Source: Oscillospiraceae bacterium
GTDB lineage: Bacteria; Bacillota; Clostridia; Oscillospirales; UBA929
Reading direction: 5' to 3'
DNA: 51,607 bases
Assembly (NCBI GenBank): GCA_009782475.1
Contig: WRIZ01000010.1
Coordinates: 1-51,607, forward strand
The translations under genes were made by a program, and so were the position numbers. This document shows positions 31,770 to 40,659 of this stretch, one piece after another. The stretch's first letter is position 1; every line of letters begins with the position of its first letter. The notes beneath the pieces were generated by a model. It saw only the letters and a program-made list of their open reading frames with translations. It did no database searches and was not told where the DNA came from.

Positions 31770-33089
31770 TTATTCCGCCATTTCCGCCGTTTTTAGGTAA
31801 ATTGCACAGTCCAGCCTTTTTTTGCCAAGCGCGCAGCCAAGCCGGTCGGCCTTCATCATATCGCCGTTAACGGTCAAATTGGCGGCGGCGCATCCCCCGC
31901 CGCAGAAGTATTTGATGCGGCAATTTTGACATTCCTCTCTGGAATTGGCGTCCAAGGCCTTGAACAGGGATGAGACGTCTTTTGAAAATTGCCCGTCTAA
32001 AACGCTGCCCATGCGGTATTTTTCCCTGCCCACAAACTGATGACAGGGGTAGACGTCCCCTTCCGGCGTAACAGCGGCATACTCCACTCCGGCTCCGCAG
32101 CCGCGCAGTCTTTTATAAACACACGGCCCTTGCGAGAGGTCAACATTAAAGTGGAAAAATGAAAAGCTGCCGTCCTCTTCCATGAACTTGCACAATTTTT
32201 CATACTCGGCGGTCAGCTTCGGAAGGTCGCCTTCCGACAAGGCCAGCGGATGACCGGGCGGAAGGACGGCGGGTTCTAGGGAAATGTTGGCAAAGCCCAG
32301 TGAAGCGAGATGCTTTATATCCTCAGCAAAATCGAGGTTTTGCTTGGTGTATGTACCCCGGACATAGTAGTCGCCTGTCCGGGTTTCAATGACGCGTTTG
32401 TATTTTGGAATCAAAGAGTCGTATGATTGTCCCCGGTGCCTATCGTTGACCTCTCTGCGACCGTCAAGGGAAAGGACAAGGTTGTCCATTTCGGCGTTCA
32501 GATACCCGATCGTTTCTTCGTCCAGCAATAAGCCGTTGGTGGTCAGGGTGAAACGGAAGTGTTTTTCCGGGGCTTTCTTTTTGGCGTATGCAACGGTATG
32601 TTTCACCGTATCTAGCGCAAGAAGGGGTTCGCCGCCGAAGAAATCGATTTCGAGATTTTTCCGCCCGCCGCAGCGTTCCAGCAGGTAATCCACGGCGCGT
32701 TCGGCGATTTCCGGTGCCATGACCGAGCGCGACCCGGTGCCGAAGTCGCCGGTTTGGGCAAAGCAATAGGCGCAGCGCAGATTGCAGTCGTGCGAGACGT
32801 GCATACAGAGAGCTTTCAAGGGAAGGTCTGCCGTTCTGCCCGATGGCTGCTCCTGTTCCGGCTCGGTGAAGAGCAGCCCTTCGGCTTGCAAGGTTTGCAG
32901 TTCCTTCCATGCCTCCGCCTGCTCTGGCAGCGTGACGCTGCACCCAATGGCGGCTGTGGCCGCAGGACTGGGGTTTTGCTGTCCTACAAGCTGTAAAACA
33001 TCGAAAGCGGCGCGATCCAACTCGTGTACCGCGCCGCTCTCTACGTCTAAAACGATATATCGCCCGTGTAACTCGTATGCGTGGATCAC
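31770..33089 (-). CDS. scfB: SCIFF peptide maturase (radical SAM/SPASM)
   Basis: This 439-residue radical SAM enzyme installs thioether cross-links in the SCIFF peptide. The SAM cluster motif is CNLRCAYC (Cys102, Cys106, Cys109), with GGEP in DFFGGEPLLAL (about residue 150). The C-terminal SPASM domain binds auxiliary clusters (CGAGVEYAA, CHQFVG, CQNCRIKYFCGGGCAAAN, then a late Cys). The N-terminal 85 residues form the peptide-binding RRE-like part (MIHAYELHGRYIVLDVESGA). The start is GTG 33089, which overlaps the TGA of the peptide gene (GTGA), so translation is coupled. Confidence 0.96.
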   Translation of the reverse strand: MIHAYELHGRYIVLDVESGAVHELDRAAFDVLQLVGQQNPSPAATAAIGCSVTLPEQAEAWKELQTLQAEGLLFTEPEQEQPSGRTADLPLKALCMHVSHDCNLRCAYCFAQTGDFGTGSRSVMAPEIAERAVDYLLERCGGRKNLEIDFFGGEPLLALDTVKHTVAYAKKKAPEKHFRFTLTTNGLLLDEETIGYLNAEMDNLVLSLDGRREVNDRHRGQSYDSLIPKYKRVIETRTGDYYVRGTYTKQNLDFAEDIKHLASLGFANISLEPAVLPPGHPLALSEGDLPKLTAEYEKLCKFMEEDGSFSFFHFNVDLSQGPCVYKRLRGCGAGVEYAAVTPEGDVYPCHQFVGREKYRMGSVLDGQFSKDVSSLFKALDANSREECQNCRIKYFCGGGCAAANLTVNGDMMKADRLGCALGKKRLDCAIYLKTAEMAE

Positions 33090-33259
33090 CGCGCCGCCGC
33101 CGTCGGCCGCTTGCCTGTGCGGGGATTCTCACATTTTTGGTTGGCGACGGTGCAGGAGGTTTTGCAGGCCGACTGGCAGGATGTGCGGCATTCGCCGCAG
33201 CCGCCGTGCGGGACGGTCTGTGTTAAAGTCTTGCGGTTGACCGTTTTGATATGCTTCAT
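33086..33259 (-). CDS. scfA: SCIFF peptide (six cysteines in forty-five)
   Basis: This 57-residue ribosomal peptide is too short for most gene finders. It begins MKHIKTVNRKTLTQTV and has Cys at 21, 24, 28, 32, 36 and 43 in the invariant core GGCGECRTSCQSACKTSC. This is the substrate of the adjacent maturase. SCIFF peptides usually end at the CEN after the sixth Cys (about 45 residues). Here 12 more residues (PRTGKRPTAAAR) follow up to the TGA that overlaps the maturase start. Its own ATG overlaps the stop of the membrane-protein gene upstream (ATGA). SCIFF is nearly universal in Clostridia, but the role of the mature peptide is not known. Confidence 0.95.
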   Translation of the reverse strand: MKHIKTVNRKTLTQTVPHGGCGECRTSCQSACKTSCTVANQKCENPRTGKRPTAAAR

Positions 33260-33651
33260 GACCTATGGACACCCTTTCGTACTTTTGGCTTTTGAAACGC
33301 TCCGGCCATCGCGGGCAGAACAGCCATCAGGAAGATGAGCAATCCGTGCCTCGCGGGCGGGAATGCGAACAGAAAACCAAGAATCAGCAAAACAAGGAAA
33401 AGACAGCTTCCGGTCAGCGCGGCAATGGGCAGTTTGCGGCTTTCCGAACGACGCGAAGCCATCCGTCCGCCCAAGAATGCCCCGGCGGCTTCGGCAATCA
33501 AAACCGCCGCAATCGCTTTTTCCGGCGACAGGATGCCGCCGATGACCAGGAAAGACGCGAAAATCAGGAGTATAATGGTTACAGCCAGTGATAACAACGT
33601 ACATTTGAGGATCAGACGGCCGATCCCTTTGGCCTCTTCTTTTTGCGGCAT
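33256..33651 (-). CDS. TIGR04086-family membrane protein
   Basis: This 131-residue protein has four hydrophobic segments (near residues 14-35, 40-62, 72-95 and 98-118) and a basic C-terminus. The family is defined by its genomic position beside yajC and the SCIFF genes in Clostridia; the function is unknown. ATG 33651 is chosen for GGGAGG 8 bases upstream. It could transport or anchor the peptide, but there is no direct evidence. Confidence 0.8.
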   Translation of the reverse strand: MPQKEEAKGIGRLILKCTLLSLAVTIILLIFASFLVIGGILSPEKAIAAVLIAEAAGAFLGGRMASRRSESRKLPIAALTGSCLFLVLLILGFLFAFPPARHGLLIFLMAVLPAMAGAFQKPKVRKGVHRS

Positions 33652-33702
33652 AGTAAAACCTCCCGTTACTCTATGCCACAATGTATGCGGATAAGCCTAA
33701 GG

Positions 33703-34110
33703 TTAGTCCGAGATTTTTTGCTCGCGTGACGAAATCGCGCCGCGGACGATGGTGACGCGGGTGCGCTCGGCACTGGTTTCGATGGTGACCAAATCGTCTT
33801 TGATCTGCACGACTTTGCCGACGATACCGCCGATCGTTGTCACTTCATCGGAGACGATCAGGTCGCTGCGGAGTTTGGCCGCCGCTTTCTTCCGTTTGCT
33901 CTCCGGCCGGATGATCATAAAGTAAAATACGGCTACCAGCGGAATGAGCCAAATGAAGGTTGACATCAGCGCAAGAGGGCCGGGTGATGGCTGTTCGCCG
34001 CCCTCGCCGCTCTCTCCTGCGCCGTCTTCGGCAAGCACGGCCGGAGCCAGCAGCAAAGCAAGAACCAGTATAATGGCTAAGGGTTTTGAGAGTTTTTTCA
34101 TCGTTTTCAT
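33703..34110 (-). CDS. yajC: Preprotein translocase subunit YajC
   Basis: This 135-residue SecDF-associated protein has a core of the single helix STFIWLIPLVAVFYFMIIRPE (about residues 50-70) followed by the basic KRKKAAAKL and the conserved domain DEVTTIGGIVGKVVQIKDD. Unlike short YajC proteins it has an extra N-terminal signal-like helix (PLAIILVLALLLAPAVLAEDG) and an acidic linker. The start is ATG 34110 after AGGAGGTGA; the frame is open further upstream but overlaps the HIT gene and lacks homology. Confidence 0.88.
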   Translation of the reverse strand: MKTMKKLSKPLAIILVLALLLAPAVLAEDGAGESGEGGEQPSPGPLALMSTFIWLIPLVAVFYFMIIRPESKRKKAAAKLRSDLIVSDEVTTIGGIVGKVVQIKDDLVTIETSAERTRVTIVRGAISSREQKISD

Positions 34111-34148
34111 GGGTTCACCTCCTAGCATAACTTGTCCATTATAAACCA

Positions 34149-34466
34149 CTATTTCGGAGATTGCAAGTGGAAATGCAGATGGGCGACCGTTTGCCCCGCG
34201 TCCGCCCCTGAATTGGTGACGACGCGGAACCCTTCGGCGACGCCGAGCTGTTCCGCCAGTTTGGGAATGACCGTCCAAATATGCCCCAGCAGGGCGGCGT
34301 GGTGTTCGGTTATCGCGGCGGCAGAAGGGATATGCTCGCGCGGCACGATCAGCGCGTGAACCCGGGTTTGCGGCTCTATGTCATAGAAAGCAACGCACAA
34401 ATCATCTTCATAGATTTTTTCCGAGGGGATCAGCCCTTCGATGATCTTGCAGAATATGCAATCCAT
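34149..34466 (-). CDS. HIT-family protein (HinT-like)
   Basis: This 105-residue nucleotide-binding protein hydrolyses purine phosphoramidates. It has CIFCKII (metal-binding Cys pair at 3 and 6) and the histidine triad AHLHFHL (His96, 98 and 100). The C-terminus is about 8 residues shorter than usual, ending LQSPK right after the triad. It lies 5 bases after alaS, a common pair in Firmicutes. Confidence 0.92.
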   Translation of the reverse strand: MDCIFCKIIEGLIPSEKIYEDDLCVAFYDIEPQTRVHALIVPREHIPSAAAITEHHAALLGHIWTVIPKLAEQLGVAEGFRVVTNSGADAGQTVAHLHFHLQSPK

Positions 34467-34471
34467 ATCTG

Positions 34472-37054
34472 TTACCCCTTCCCGTTTAACAATGCGGCAA
34501 TCTGTTTTTCAGCTTCATTCAAGCGGCTGGCGTCTGTTCCCCCGCCCATGGCGACGTCGGGGCGTCCGCCGCCGTTGCCGCCGCATACGGAGCAAGCTAT
34601 TTTCACAATGTCACCCGCTTTGATGCCCTTGTTCATCGCGTCTTTACCGCACACCGCGCAAAAGGTGATTTTACCGTCTTCCACCGCGTATAAAACGGCG
34701 ATAATATCTGCTTGTTTATCACGCAGCTTTGCGCCGGTGTCACGCAGAGCCGCGGCATCCTGACATTGTGCGAACAACCATGTAAAGCCATTGACTTGAC
34801 GGGACTGATGCAGCATCTCATCAACCGCTCCGCCCGCCAGCTTGCTTTGCAGCGCTTCGTTTTCCTTCTTCAGCCGTTTATGCTCGGCCATAAACAACGA
34901 GATACGCTCGGCAAACTCGCCCGGTGCGGCTTTGAACTGCTCGGCGGCCGCCCGCAGGCGTTCATCGGTCATTTGCGCGAGTTCTAAAGCGACAAGCCCG
35001 GTGACGGCCTCGATCCGGCGCACCCCGGCCGCGATGGAGCTTTCGGTTGTGATGCGGAACGACCCTGCTTTGGCGGTGTTGTCCAAATGCGTCCCGCCGC
35101 ACAGTTCCATGCTGTAACTCCCCATCGACACAACGCGGACAGTCTCTCCGTATTTTTCAGAGAAGAGTGCCATCGCGCCGCGTTCCTTTGCCTCGGAGGG
35201 AGACATGGTTTCAACGGAAACGGGATGACCCAAAAGGATATGTTCGTTGACTTCCCGGTTGATCTGTTTGATTTGCTCGGGCGTCAGGGCGGAAAAATGG
35301 GTGTAGTCAAAGCGGAGGTGGTCGGGTTCGACTTGGGAACCGGCCTGTTCGACGTGATCGCCCAAGAGTCCGCGCAATGCTTTTTGCAGAAGATGGGTCG
35401 CGCTGTGGGCGCGCATGACGGCGGCGCGGCGTTCGGCGTCAACCGCCGCGATGGCGTATTGACCTTTTTTTATCTCCCCTTCGGTTGTTTCGCCGATATG
35501 CAGTATCTTGCCGTCCGCCAGTTTTTTCACGCCGTCTACACGGAAAACACCGTCCGGGCCGGTGATGGTTCCCGTATCGGCGCATTGGCCGCCGCTTTCG
35601 GCGTAGAATGGGGTCTTTTCCAGCACAAGCACATCGTCGGACACCGCTAAGACGGCCTCTTTGGAGGATAAAACGTCATATCCGATAAATTCTGTGACAA
35701 CATCTTTATCAAGCCCCAAATCGAGCGTCGCCCAGTTGGAGATGCCCAGTTGGGCGCGTGCTTCGCGCGCCCGTTTACGCTGCTGCGTCATCAGTTCGTC
35801 AAACCGCTCCCGGTCAAATTCCAAACCTTGCTCCCGCAATATCTCGAGCGTCAAATCAACCGGGAAACCATAGGTGTCGTATAGCAAGAACACCTCGTCG
35901 CCGCTGAGTTTCTTATCCTGCATATGACGGACAATCTCTCCCTGAAGCAGGGAAAGCCCGGCGTCTATCGTCCGCTGAAAACGTTCCTCTTCAATGCGGA
36001 TGACCGTTTTGATCGTTTCGGCGCGCTGGAGAAGCTCGGGATAGGCTTCCCCGCTTTCCTGAATGACCGTTTCGGCCAAGTCGCATAAAAACGGTTTGGT
36101 AACGCCCAGCAGCCGCCCGTGGCGGGCGGCGCGGCGCAGCAAGCGGCGCAGGACATAGCCGCGTTTTTCGTTGCTCGGCTGTACGCCGTCGCAAATCAGC
36201 ATAACGGTGGAACGGATGTGATCGGTGACGATGCGGAGGGATTCGCCGCTTTTTTCACTCCGGCTATACTCCACACCGCATATTTGACTCATATGCCGGC
36301 GTATCCGAGTGATGGTGTCCACCTCGAAGACGTTGTCCACTCCCTGCACCACGCAGGCAAGCCGTTCCAGCCCTCCGCCGTAGTCGATATTCTTCTGTGA
36401 GAGTTCGGAATAATTACCCTGCCCGTCGTTGTTGAGCTGGGTGAAAACGTTGTTGCCGACCTCGATAAAACGATCGCAGTCGCACCCCGGCTTGCAATCG
36501 GGGCTGCCGCAGCCGTTCTCCGCGCCGCGGTCGAAATATATCTCGGAACACGGGCCGCAGGGGCCCGAGCCGATTTCCCAAAAGTTGTCTTCCTTGCCCA
36601 GCCGAACCACGCGGGATTCGGGGACGCCGATCTCTTTCACCCAGATGTCCCACGCTTCGTCGTCCTCAAGATAGACCGAGGGATAGAGCAGCTCCAGGTC
36701 AATCCCCATCACCCGGGTCAAAAGTTCCCACGTCCACGCGAGGGCCTCGCGCTTGAAATAGTCGCCGAACGAAAAATTTCCCAGCATCTCAAAAAAGGTG
36801 CAGTGGCGGCTTGTCTTCCCGACATTTTCAATGTCGATGACCCGGACGCATTTCTGACAGGAAGTGATCCGTTTGGACGGGGGTTTGGCGTCTCCTGAAA
36901 AGTAGGGCTTCATGGGAGCCATGCCGCTGCTGACCAGCAGCATCGAAGCGTCCCCTTCGGGGATGAGGGAGAACGAGGGCTGGCGCAGGTGATCTTTGGA
37001 TTCAAAAAAGGAGAGGTATTTTTCGCGGATTTCGTTGAGTCCCATCTTTTGCAC
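34472..37054 (-). CDS. alaS: Alanyl-tRNA synthetase
   Basis: This 860-residue class II synthetase has the catalytic domain (about residues 1-400, with motif 1 SGMAPMKPYFSGD and motif 2 TSRHCTFFEMLGNFSFGDYFKREA). The editing domain carries the zinc ligands HSATHLL and, later, CGGTHLD (about residues 560-670). The C-terminal Ala domain ends with GGGGRPDVAMGGG-like repeats (NGGGRPDVAMGGG). The length is about 20 residues below the usual. No T-box leader is visible; it is in the middle of the long operon, 33 bases after mltG. Confidence 0.97.
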   Translation of the reverse strand: MQKMGLNEIREKYLSFFESKDHLRQPSFSLIPEGDASMLLVSSGMAPMKPYFSGDAKPPSKRITSCQKCVRVIDIENVGKTSRHCTFFEMLGNFSFGDYFKREALAWTWELLTRVMGIDLELLYPSVYLEDDEAWDIWVKEIGVPESRVVRLGKEDNFWEIGSGPCGPCSEIYFDRGAENGCGSPDCKPGCDCDRFIEVGNNVFTQLNNDGQGNYSELSQKNIDYGGGLERLACVVQGVDNVFEVDTITRIRRHMSQICGVEYSRSEKSGESLRIVTDHIRSTVMLICDGVQPSNEKRGYVLRRLLRRAARHGRLLGVTKPFLCDLAETVIQESGEAYPELLQRAETIKTVIRIEEERFQRTIDAGLSLLQGEIVRHMQDKKLSGDEVFLLYDTYGFPVDLTLEILREQGLEFDRERFDELMTQQRKRAREARAQLGISNWATLDLGLDKDVVTEFIGYDVLSSKEAVLAVSDDVLVLEKTPFYAESGGQCADTGTITGPDGVFRVDGVKKLADGKILHIGETTEGEIKKGQYAIAAVDAERRAAVMRAHSATHLLQKALRGLLGDHVEQAGSQVEPDHLRFDYTHFSALTPEQIKQINREVNEHILLGHPVSVETMSPSEAKERGAMALFSEKYGETVRVVSMGSYSMELCGGTHLDNTAKAGSFRITTESSIAAGVRRIEAVTGLVALELAQMTDERLRAAAEQFKAAPGEFAERISLFMAEHKRLKKENEALQSKLAGGAVDEMLHQSRQVNGFTWLFAQCQDAAALRDTGAKLRDKQADIIAVLYAVEDGKITFCAVCGKDAMNKGIKAGDIVKIACSVCGGNGGGRPDVAMGGGTDASRLNEAEKQIAALLNGKG

Positions 37055-37087
37055 GTTTGACAGTCCTTTCTATTTGTAACCGCCCTT

Positions 37088-38173
37088 TTAGAAGGGTGCG
37101 GCGTCTTTGCTGTTGATAAAATTGAGGAATTCCTTTTCGGTATTGAAAAAGCGGTGGGTGCGGTCGACATGCAGCGCGTAGTACAGATATTTTTCACTGC
37201 CAGGATACATGGCGTCGTTGATGGCTTGGTTACCGGCCGAACAGATGGGGCCCGGCGGAAGCCCGGTATGCAGGAAGGTGTTGTACGGGCTGTCGATTGT
37301 CCTGCCGATCAATACATCCTCCTGAGATTGAATGTTGTCTTTCCCCATCAGGTAGACCGATGTGGCGTCGACTTGCAGCGGCATATTGTTTTTCAGCCGG
37401 TTCCAAATGACGGTGGATATATTTTTCATTTCGGCGTCGTTGGCCGCCTCCATTTGGATGAGCGAGGCGATGGTGAGAATCTCGTTGAGGCTGTAATCAA
37501 TATTGCTCAACCGGGTCTTCTTTGAATTGGGGATTTGCGCGTTGAATTTATCGAGGAGTTTCAGCAATGCCGAACGGGGATTCCAATCTGTGTAGAAGGA
37601 GTATGAATCCGGGAAGAGGTATCCTTCCAGCCGCCCGGGAGCCATCGGCACATCCTCGAGAAACCAATAGCCAAACTCCTCTTCATCGGCTGTTTCCAAC
37701 AACCGCTCCAAATCGCATACCCCCGCGTCGGCAAGGATGGTCAGCGTCTCCAACAACGTCTTGCCCTCGGGAATGACGACCCATACCTCTTCCCGGATGG
37801 TTACGGTGACAAAACTTTTCACAATGGCGTTATAATCGAGGGTACTGCTAATGAGATACTCTCCCGGCTCTATCTTTTCCTCGGCATGGGAAAAGTCACA
37901 ATATAACTTAAATAGCCAGGCATGGTTGATGATGCCGAGGTCGGCCAGCTCGCGCGAAAGCTCCCGAATGGTAAATTCCTCAGGGATGGTGATGACCGCT
38001 TCTTTTTCCTGCTTTGTCAAGGAGAGAACATCGTTGATGCAGTTCCATCCGAAAATAGCCAAGAAAAGCGAAACACTGGCGATCAATAAAAAATAAAGAA
38101 TCCCTCGCAGGCAGCCTGTGTTGGCCTGCGGTTTGGCCTCAAACTCTACCTTGTTGTACCCTTCCTCCGGCAT
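37088..38173 (-). CDS. mltG: Endolytic transglycosylase MltG (YceG-like)
   Basis: This 361-residue membrane protein has one N-terminal helix (about residues 24-45) and an outer LysM-like part, then the YceG catalytic domain. It cuts nascent glycan strands and so sets their length. Motifs are LEGYLFPDSYSF, ILTIASLIQMEAANDAEM and LQVDATSVYLMG, then NTFLHTGLPPGPICSAG. In the second motif the position that is Glu in E. coli-type ASIVEKE is Gln, while the later Glu is kept. ATG 38173 is used because AAGGAGG is 5 bases upstream. It overlaps the formyl-THF cyclo-ligase gene by 35 bases. Confidence 0.9.
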   Translation of the reverse strand: MPEEGYNKVEFEAKPQANTGCLRGILYFLLIASVSLFLAIFGWNCINDVLSLTKQEKEAVITIPEEFTIRELSRELADLGIINHAWLFKLYCDFSHAEEKIEPGEYLISSTLDYNAIVKSFVTVTIREEVWVVIPEGKTLLETLTILADAGVCDLERLLETADEEEFGYWFLEDVPMAPGRLEGYLFPDSYSFYTDWNPRSALLKLLDKFNAQIPNSKKTRLSNIDYSLNEILTIASLIQMEAANDAEMKNISTVIWNRLKNNMPLQVDATSVYLMGKDNIQSQEDVLIGRTIDSPYNTFLHTGLPPGPICSAGNQAINDAMYPGSEKYLYYALHVDRTHRFFNTEKEFLNFINSKDAAPF

Positions 38174-38723
38174 TGTACCCTCCTTCGCCAAGCAAAAAAC
38201 CTGTTTTTAACGTAACGACCTCATCGATCGGAACATCCCAAGCATCGCGGGGCAGCCGTTCCAGCAGCCGTTCCGGGCGGCAAAGCCCGATTGTTCTACA
38301 CCTTTTTCCGCTAAGCCAGCGGTCGTAATACCCTCCGCCCCTGCCCAAACGGAACCCGTCACGGTCAAAGGCAATGCCGGGGACGATCACAACCGCCGGA
38401 TTGTTCACAATCTCCGCTTCACCGGGCGGTTCCCATAAGCCGAACCGTCCGCGCCGGAGTTCAGAAAAACCTGTTATCCTCCGTGCCGTCATCACACCGT
38501 TCGCCCCGCAGAGCGGCACGGCCAGCGGGATACCGCGTTTCAAGCAAGTACACAGGATAGGGATGGTGGAGCATTCATCGATCCCGCTGATATAGCAAAA
38601 CACGCTTTCCGGCAGTCCACTGGATTCCCAAGACATAACGACCGACCGCGCGGCGGCACCGTCATCGGCAAGCGGCGGTGTCAGACGCCGCAATTCCGCC
38701 TTGGTCAAACCGGATTGCGCCAT
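38139..38723 (-). CDS. 5-formyltetrahydrofolate cyclo-ligase
   Basis: This 194-residue enzyme turns 5-formyl-THF into 5,10-methenyl-THF with ATP. The signature GRGGGYYDRWL (about residues 125-135) and FGLWEPPGEAEIV are typical, with VVIVPGIAFDRDGFRLG in between. Its start lies 19 bases inside the DJ-1 gene. The length is normal for the family. Confidence 0.92.
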   Translation of the reverse strand: MAQSGLTKAELRRLTPPLADDGAAARSVVMSWESSGLPESVFCYISGIDECSTIPILCTCLKRGIPLAVPLCGANGVMTARRITGFSELRRGRFGLWEPPGEAEIVNNPAVVIVPGIAFDRDGFRLGRGGGYYDRWLSGKRCRTIGLCRPERLLERLPRDAWDVPIDEVVTLKTGFLLGEGGYNAGGRVQQGRV

Positions 38724-39262
38724 GGGGTTAAAAGCTCTTCGCTCAATGCGTCGGCTTTGACTTCACCGAGCAGTGCCGAAACCAAAGTGATCCCGAATAC
38801 GATGGAAGCCCCCGGCCCCCGCCCCGTGATCAAAGTCCCTTCGCGTACCCAAGGGCGGCCGAGCACATAGGCTCCGCCCTGTTTTACCCGCTCCGCCACC
38901 GACGGATGACAGGTAACGGTGCGGTCTTTGAGCAAACCCATATCCGAAAGCATCATCGGCGCGGCGCAGATGGCTCCAAGCGGCGTTTCGTCCCGGAAAG
39001 CGGCTTCAACCAAAGAACGGACGCCCGGCGAAGCGGACAGGTTTTCAACGCCTTTCAGCCCGCCCGGCAAAACAATCATCTCCGCTCCGGTGCTGATTTC
39101 ACCAAGCGGAATATCGGCTTCCAGCTTCATGCCTCGCGCGCCTGTCACCGTCATACCGGTGACCCCGACGGTTTTGGTATCGACACCGGCTCTGCGCAAA
39201 ACCTCTGTGACGGTGACGGCTTCCATTTCCGCCAAACCATCCGCAAGAAAGACAAAGACCAT
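38705..39262 (-). CDS. DJ-1/PfpI family protein
   Basis: This 185-residue protein of the DJ-1 clade has the nucleophile Cys99 in the elbow GAICAAPMML and the acidic partner at EMEAV (about residue 14). Members act as glyoxalase or deglycase-type stress proteins or have unknown roles. ATG 39262 is where homologues begin (MVFVFLADGLAEMEAV); the open frame upstream has no homology. It overlaps the following cyclo-ligase gene. Confidence 0.9.
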   Translation of the reverse strand: MVFVFLADGLAEMEAVTVTEVLRRAGVDTKTVGVTGMTVTGARGMKLEADIPLGEISTGAEMIVLPGGLKGVENLSASPGVRSLVEAAFRDETPLGAICAAPMMLSDMGLLKDRTVTCHPSVAERVKQGGAYVLGRPWVREGTLITGRGPGASIVFGITLVSALLGEVKADALSEELLTPWRNPV

Positions 39263-39275
39263 AAACCTTTTCCCC

Positions 39276-39968
39276 CTAGGTATACAGTAAATTGATATAC
39301 GGCGGCGGCTGAATGCCGGCGGTGAACGGTTTGATGCAAGCGGCGCGTTCACAATCGGGCGTACCGGGCGGCACAGGGACACGCTCCAACAGCCCGCGCT
39401 CGTCCCCCGCTGTGTAACCGTTCAATCCGATCATAACGGTATAACCGAGCAATATCGTCTCCCACTCATACCCATCGCGTTCGGCGCGGTGCGGGAAGGC
39501 TTCGTTGTACCATGCGGAGAGTACCGGAATATCGTTGTTCGACGCCCGCCGAGGGGAATATAGCGGCTCGCTTTCGGCCACCGGCATGGAGCCGCGCATG
39601 GTCAGGCCGAATTTGGCGTAATACCGCGCCAGCTCCGCCGAAGCGGGGATCAGCATGGCGCAATCATACTCTTCTTCTTCAATCGTTTTCACAGCCTGCT
39701 TTAATAACTGTGCGGCCAGCCCTTGCCTCCGGCAGGCCGGGTCGGTCGCCACCCCCATGATGTAACCGGCTTTGTAAACCGCATCCCCCAGCCGCAGGGA
39801 TCGCGGCAGGATGTGCAGCATGGAGACAGGTTTTTGGCTGTCGGTAACGATCAAGGCTTGTTCCGGGCGGTAATCGCGGCTGAAGAAGGCTTCATCCGGC
39901 AGAAAAGCGGTCTCCCAAAGGGGGCGCAGATCGTCGGTTTCCCGCGCCTGCCGTATGTCAAACGCCAT
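39276..39968 (-). CDS. GNAT-family N-acetyltransferase, two-domain type
   Basis: This 230-residue protein has an N-terminal GNAT domain with IMGVATDPACRRQGLAAQLL (acetyl-CoA loop, about residues 70-90) and ARYYAKFGLTMRGS. The C-terminal part resembles the second domain of Eis-like acetyltransferases. The substrate is unknown. It begins 11 bases inside thyX. Confidence 0.82.
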   Translation of the reverse strand: MAFDIRQARETDDLRPLWETAFLPDEAFFSRDYRPEQALIVTDSQKPVSMLHILPRSLRLGDAVYKAGYIMGVATDPACRRQGLAAQLLKQAVKTIEEEEYDCAMLIPASAELARYYAKFGLTMRGSMPVAESEPLYSPRRASNNDIPVLSAWYNEAFPHRAERDGYEWETILLGYTVMIGLNGYTAGDERGLLERVPVPPGTPDCERAACIKPFTAGIQPPPYINLLYT

Positions 39969-40659
39969 CCCGGAACCTCTTCCGCACCTCCGCCGCCTCC
40001 CCGCAGCTCATTGTCCCCTCGCCGCAGGAACCCCATACGCAGGCAGGCCCCGCTTTGGCAAAGAGGATAGGGGTGTTTTCCCGCGCCAGCGCAAGCATCT
40101 GTCCGGCGACCGAGCGAATCTCCCACTGGGCGCGGCGGCAGCAGCGCAGTTTGACAAAATGCAGCAGCTCCCGGGCGTTCATGGTGACGACAATGTGGGT
40201 GCAGCAGGCGTTGGGCAGAACGAAACGGGCGTCTTCAGGCGGTATGCCGCGTTCCAGCAGGGCGTTGTACGCCTCCCCCGCCGCTTCCATTGCTCTTTCA
40301 AATATCAGATCGGCTTCCCCGTCGGCCTTGACGGTGGGCGGCCGGATGTGGTCGAACTGTTTTTCTTTGACGTAACGCTGGCTTTTCACTGAGAAAGAGG
40401 CGATGCGGTGGCGTGTGATCTCGGCCAGCAACGAACGGGATACATTTTCCAGCGTAAAGGTAAACGAAGCGTGCTCCCAAAGGCTGGCGTGACCCAGCGA
40501 CGCAACCTTTTCCAGCAATTCTGAAACCGCGGCGGCGTCCATTTCATCCAATAGCGCGTTGGGGCCTTTGCTGGAATAACAATTGCGGGCCGCCGCCGCG
40601 ATCAAACGCTGGGCGTCCGGCGTGGAGGCGATCAGGCGCACAATGGGTTCTTTAACCAT
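39958..40659 (-). CDS. thyX: Flavin-dependent thymidylate synthase
   Basis: This 233-residue enzyme makes dTMP from dUMP with FAD and methylene-THF. The ThyX motif RHRIASFSVKSQRY (from residue 83) carries the RHRx7S pattern, and SLWEHASFTF precedes it. A long Cys-containing C-terminus follows (CVWGSCGEGTMSCGE). ATG 40659 follows AGGAG by 7 bases; the frame is open 12 codons more. No thyA is in the window. Confidence 0.95.
   Translation of the reverse strand: MVKEPIVRLIASTPDAQRLIAAAARNCYSSKGPNALLDEMDAAAVSELLEKVASLGHASLWEHASFTFTLENVSRSLLAEITRHRIASFSVKSQRYVKEKQFDHIRPPTVKADGEADLIFERAMEAAGEAYNALLERGIPPEDARFVLPNACCTHIVVTMNARELLHFVKLRCCRRAQWEIRSVAGQMLALARENTPILFAKAGPACVWGSCGEGTMSCGEAAEVRKRFRDGV

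Noticed and set aside
33410-34130. A separate secretion or immunity system around yajC
   Set aside because: The genes are the common clostridial yajC-TIGR04086-SCIFF set; nothing beyond that is visible.
34472-37087. T-box or other leader before alaS
   Set aside because: Only 33 bases separate mltG and alaS, with no specifier stem or T-box sequence.
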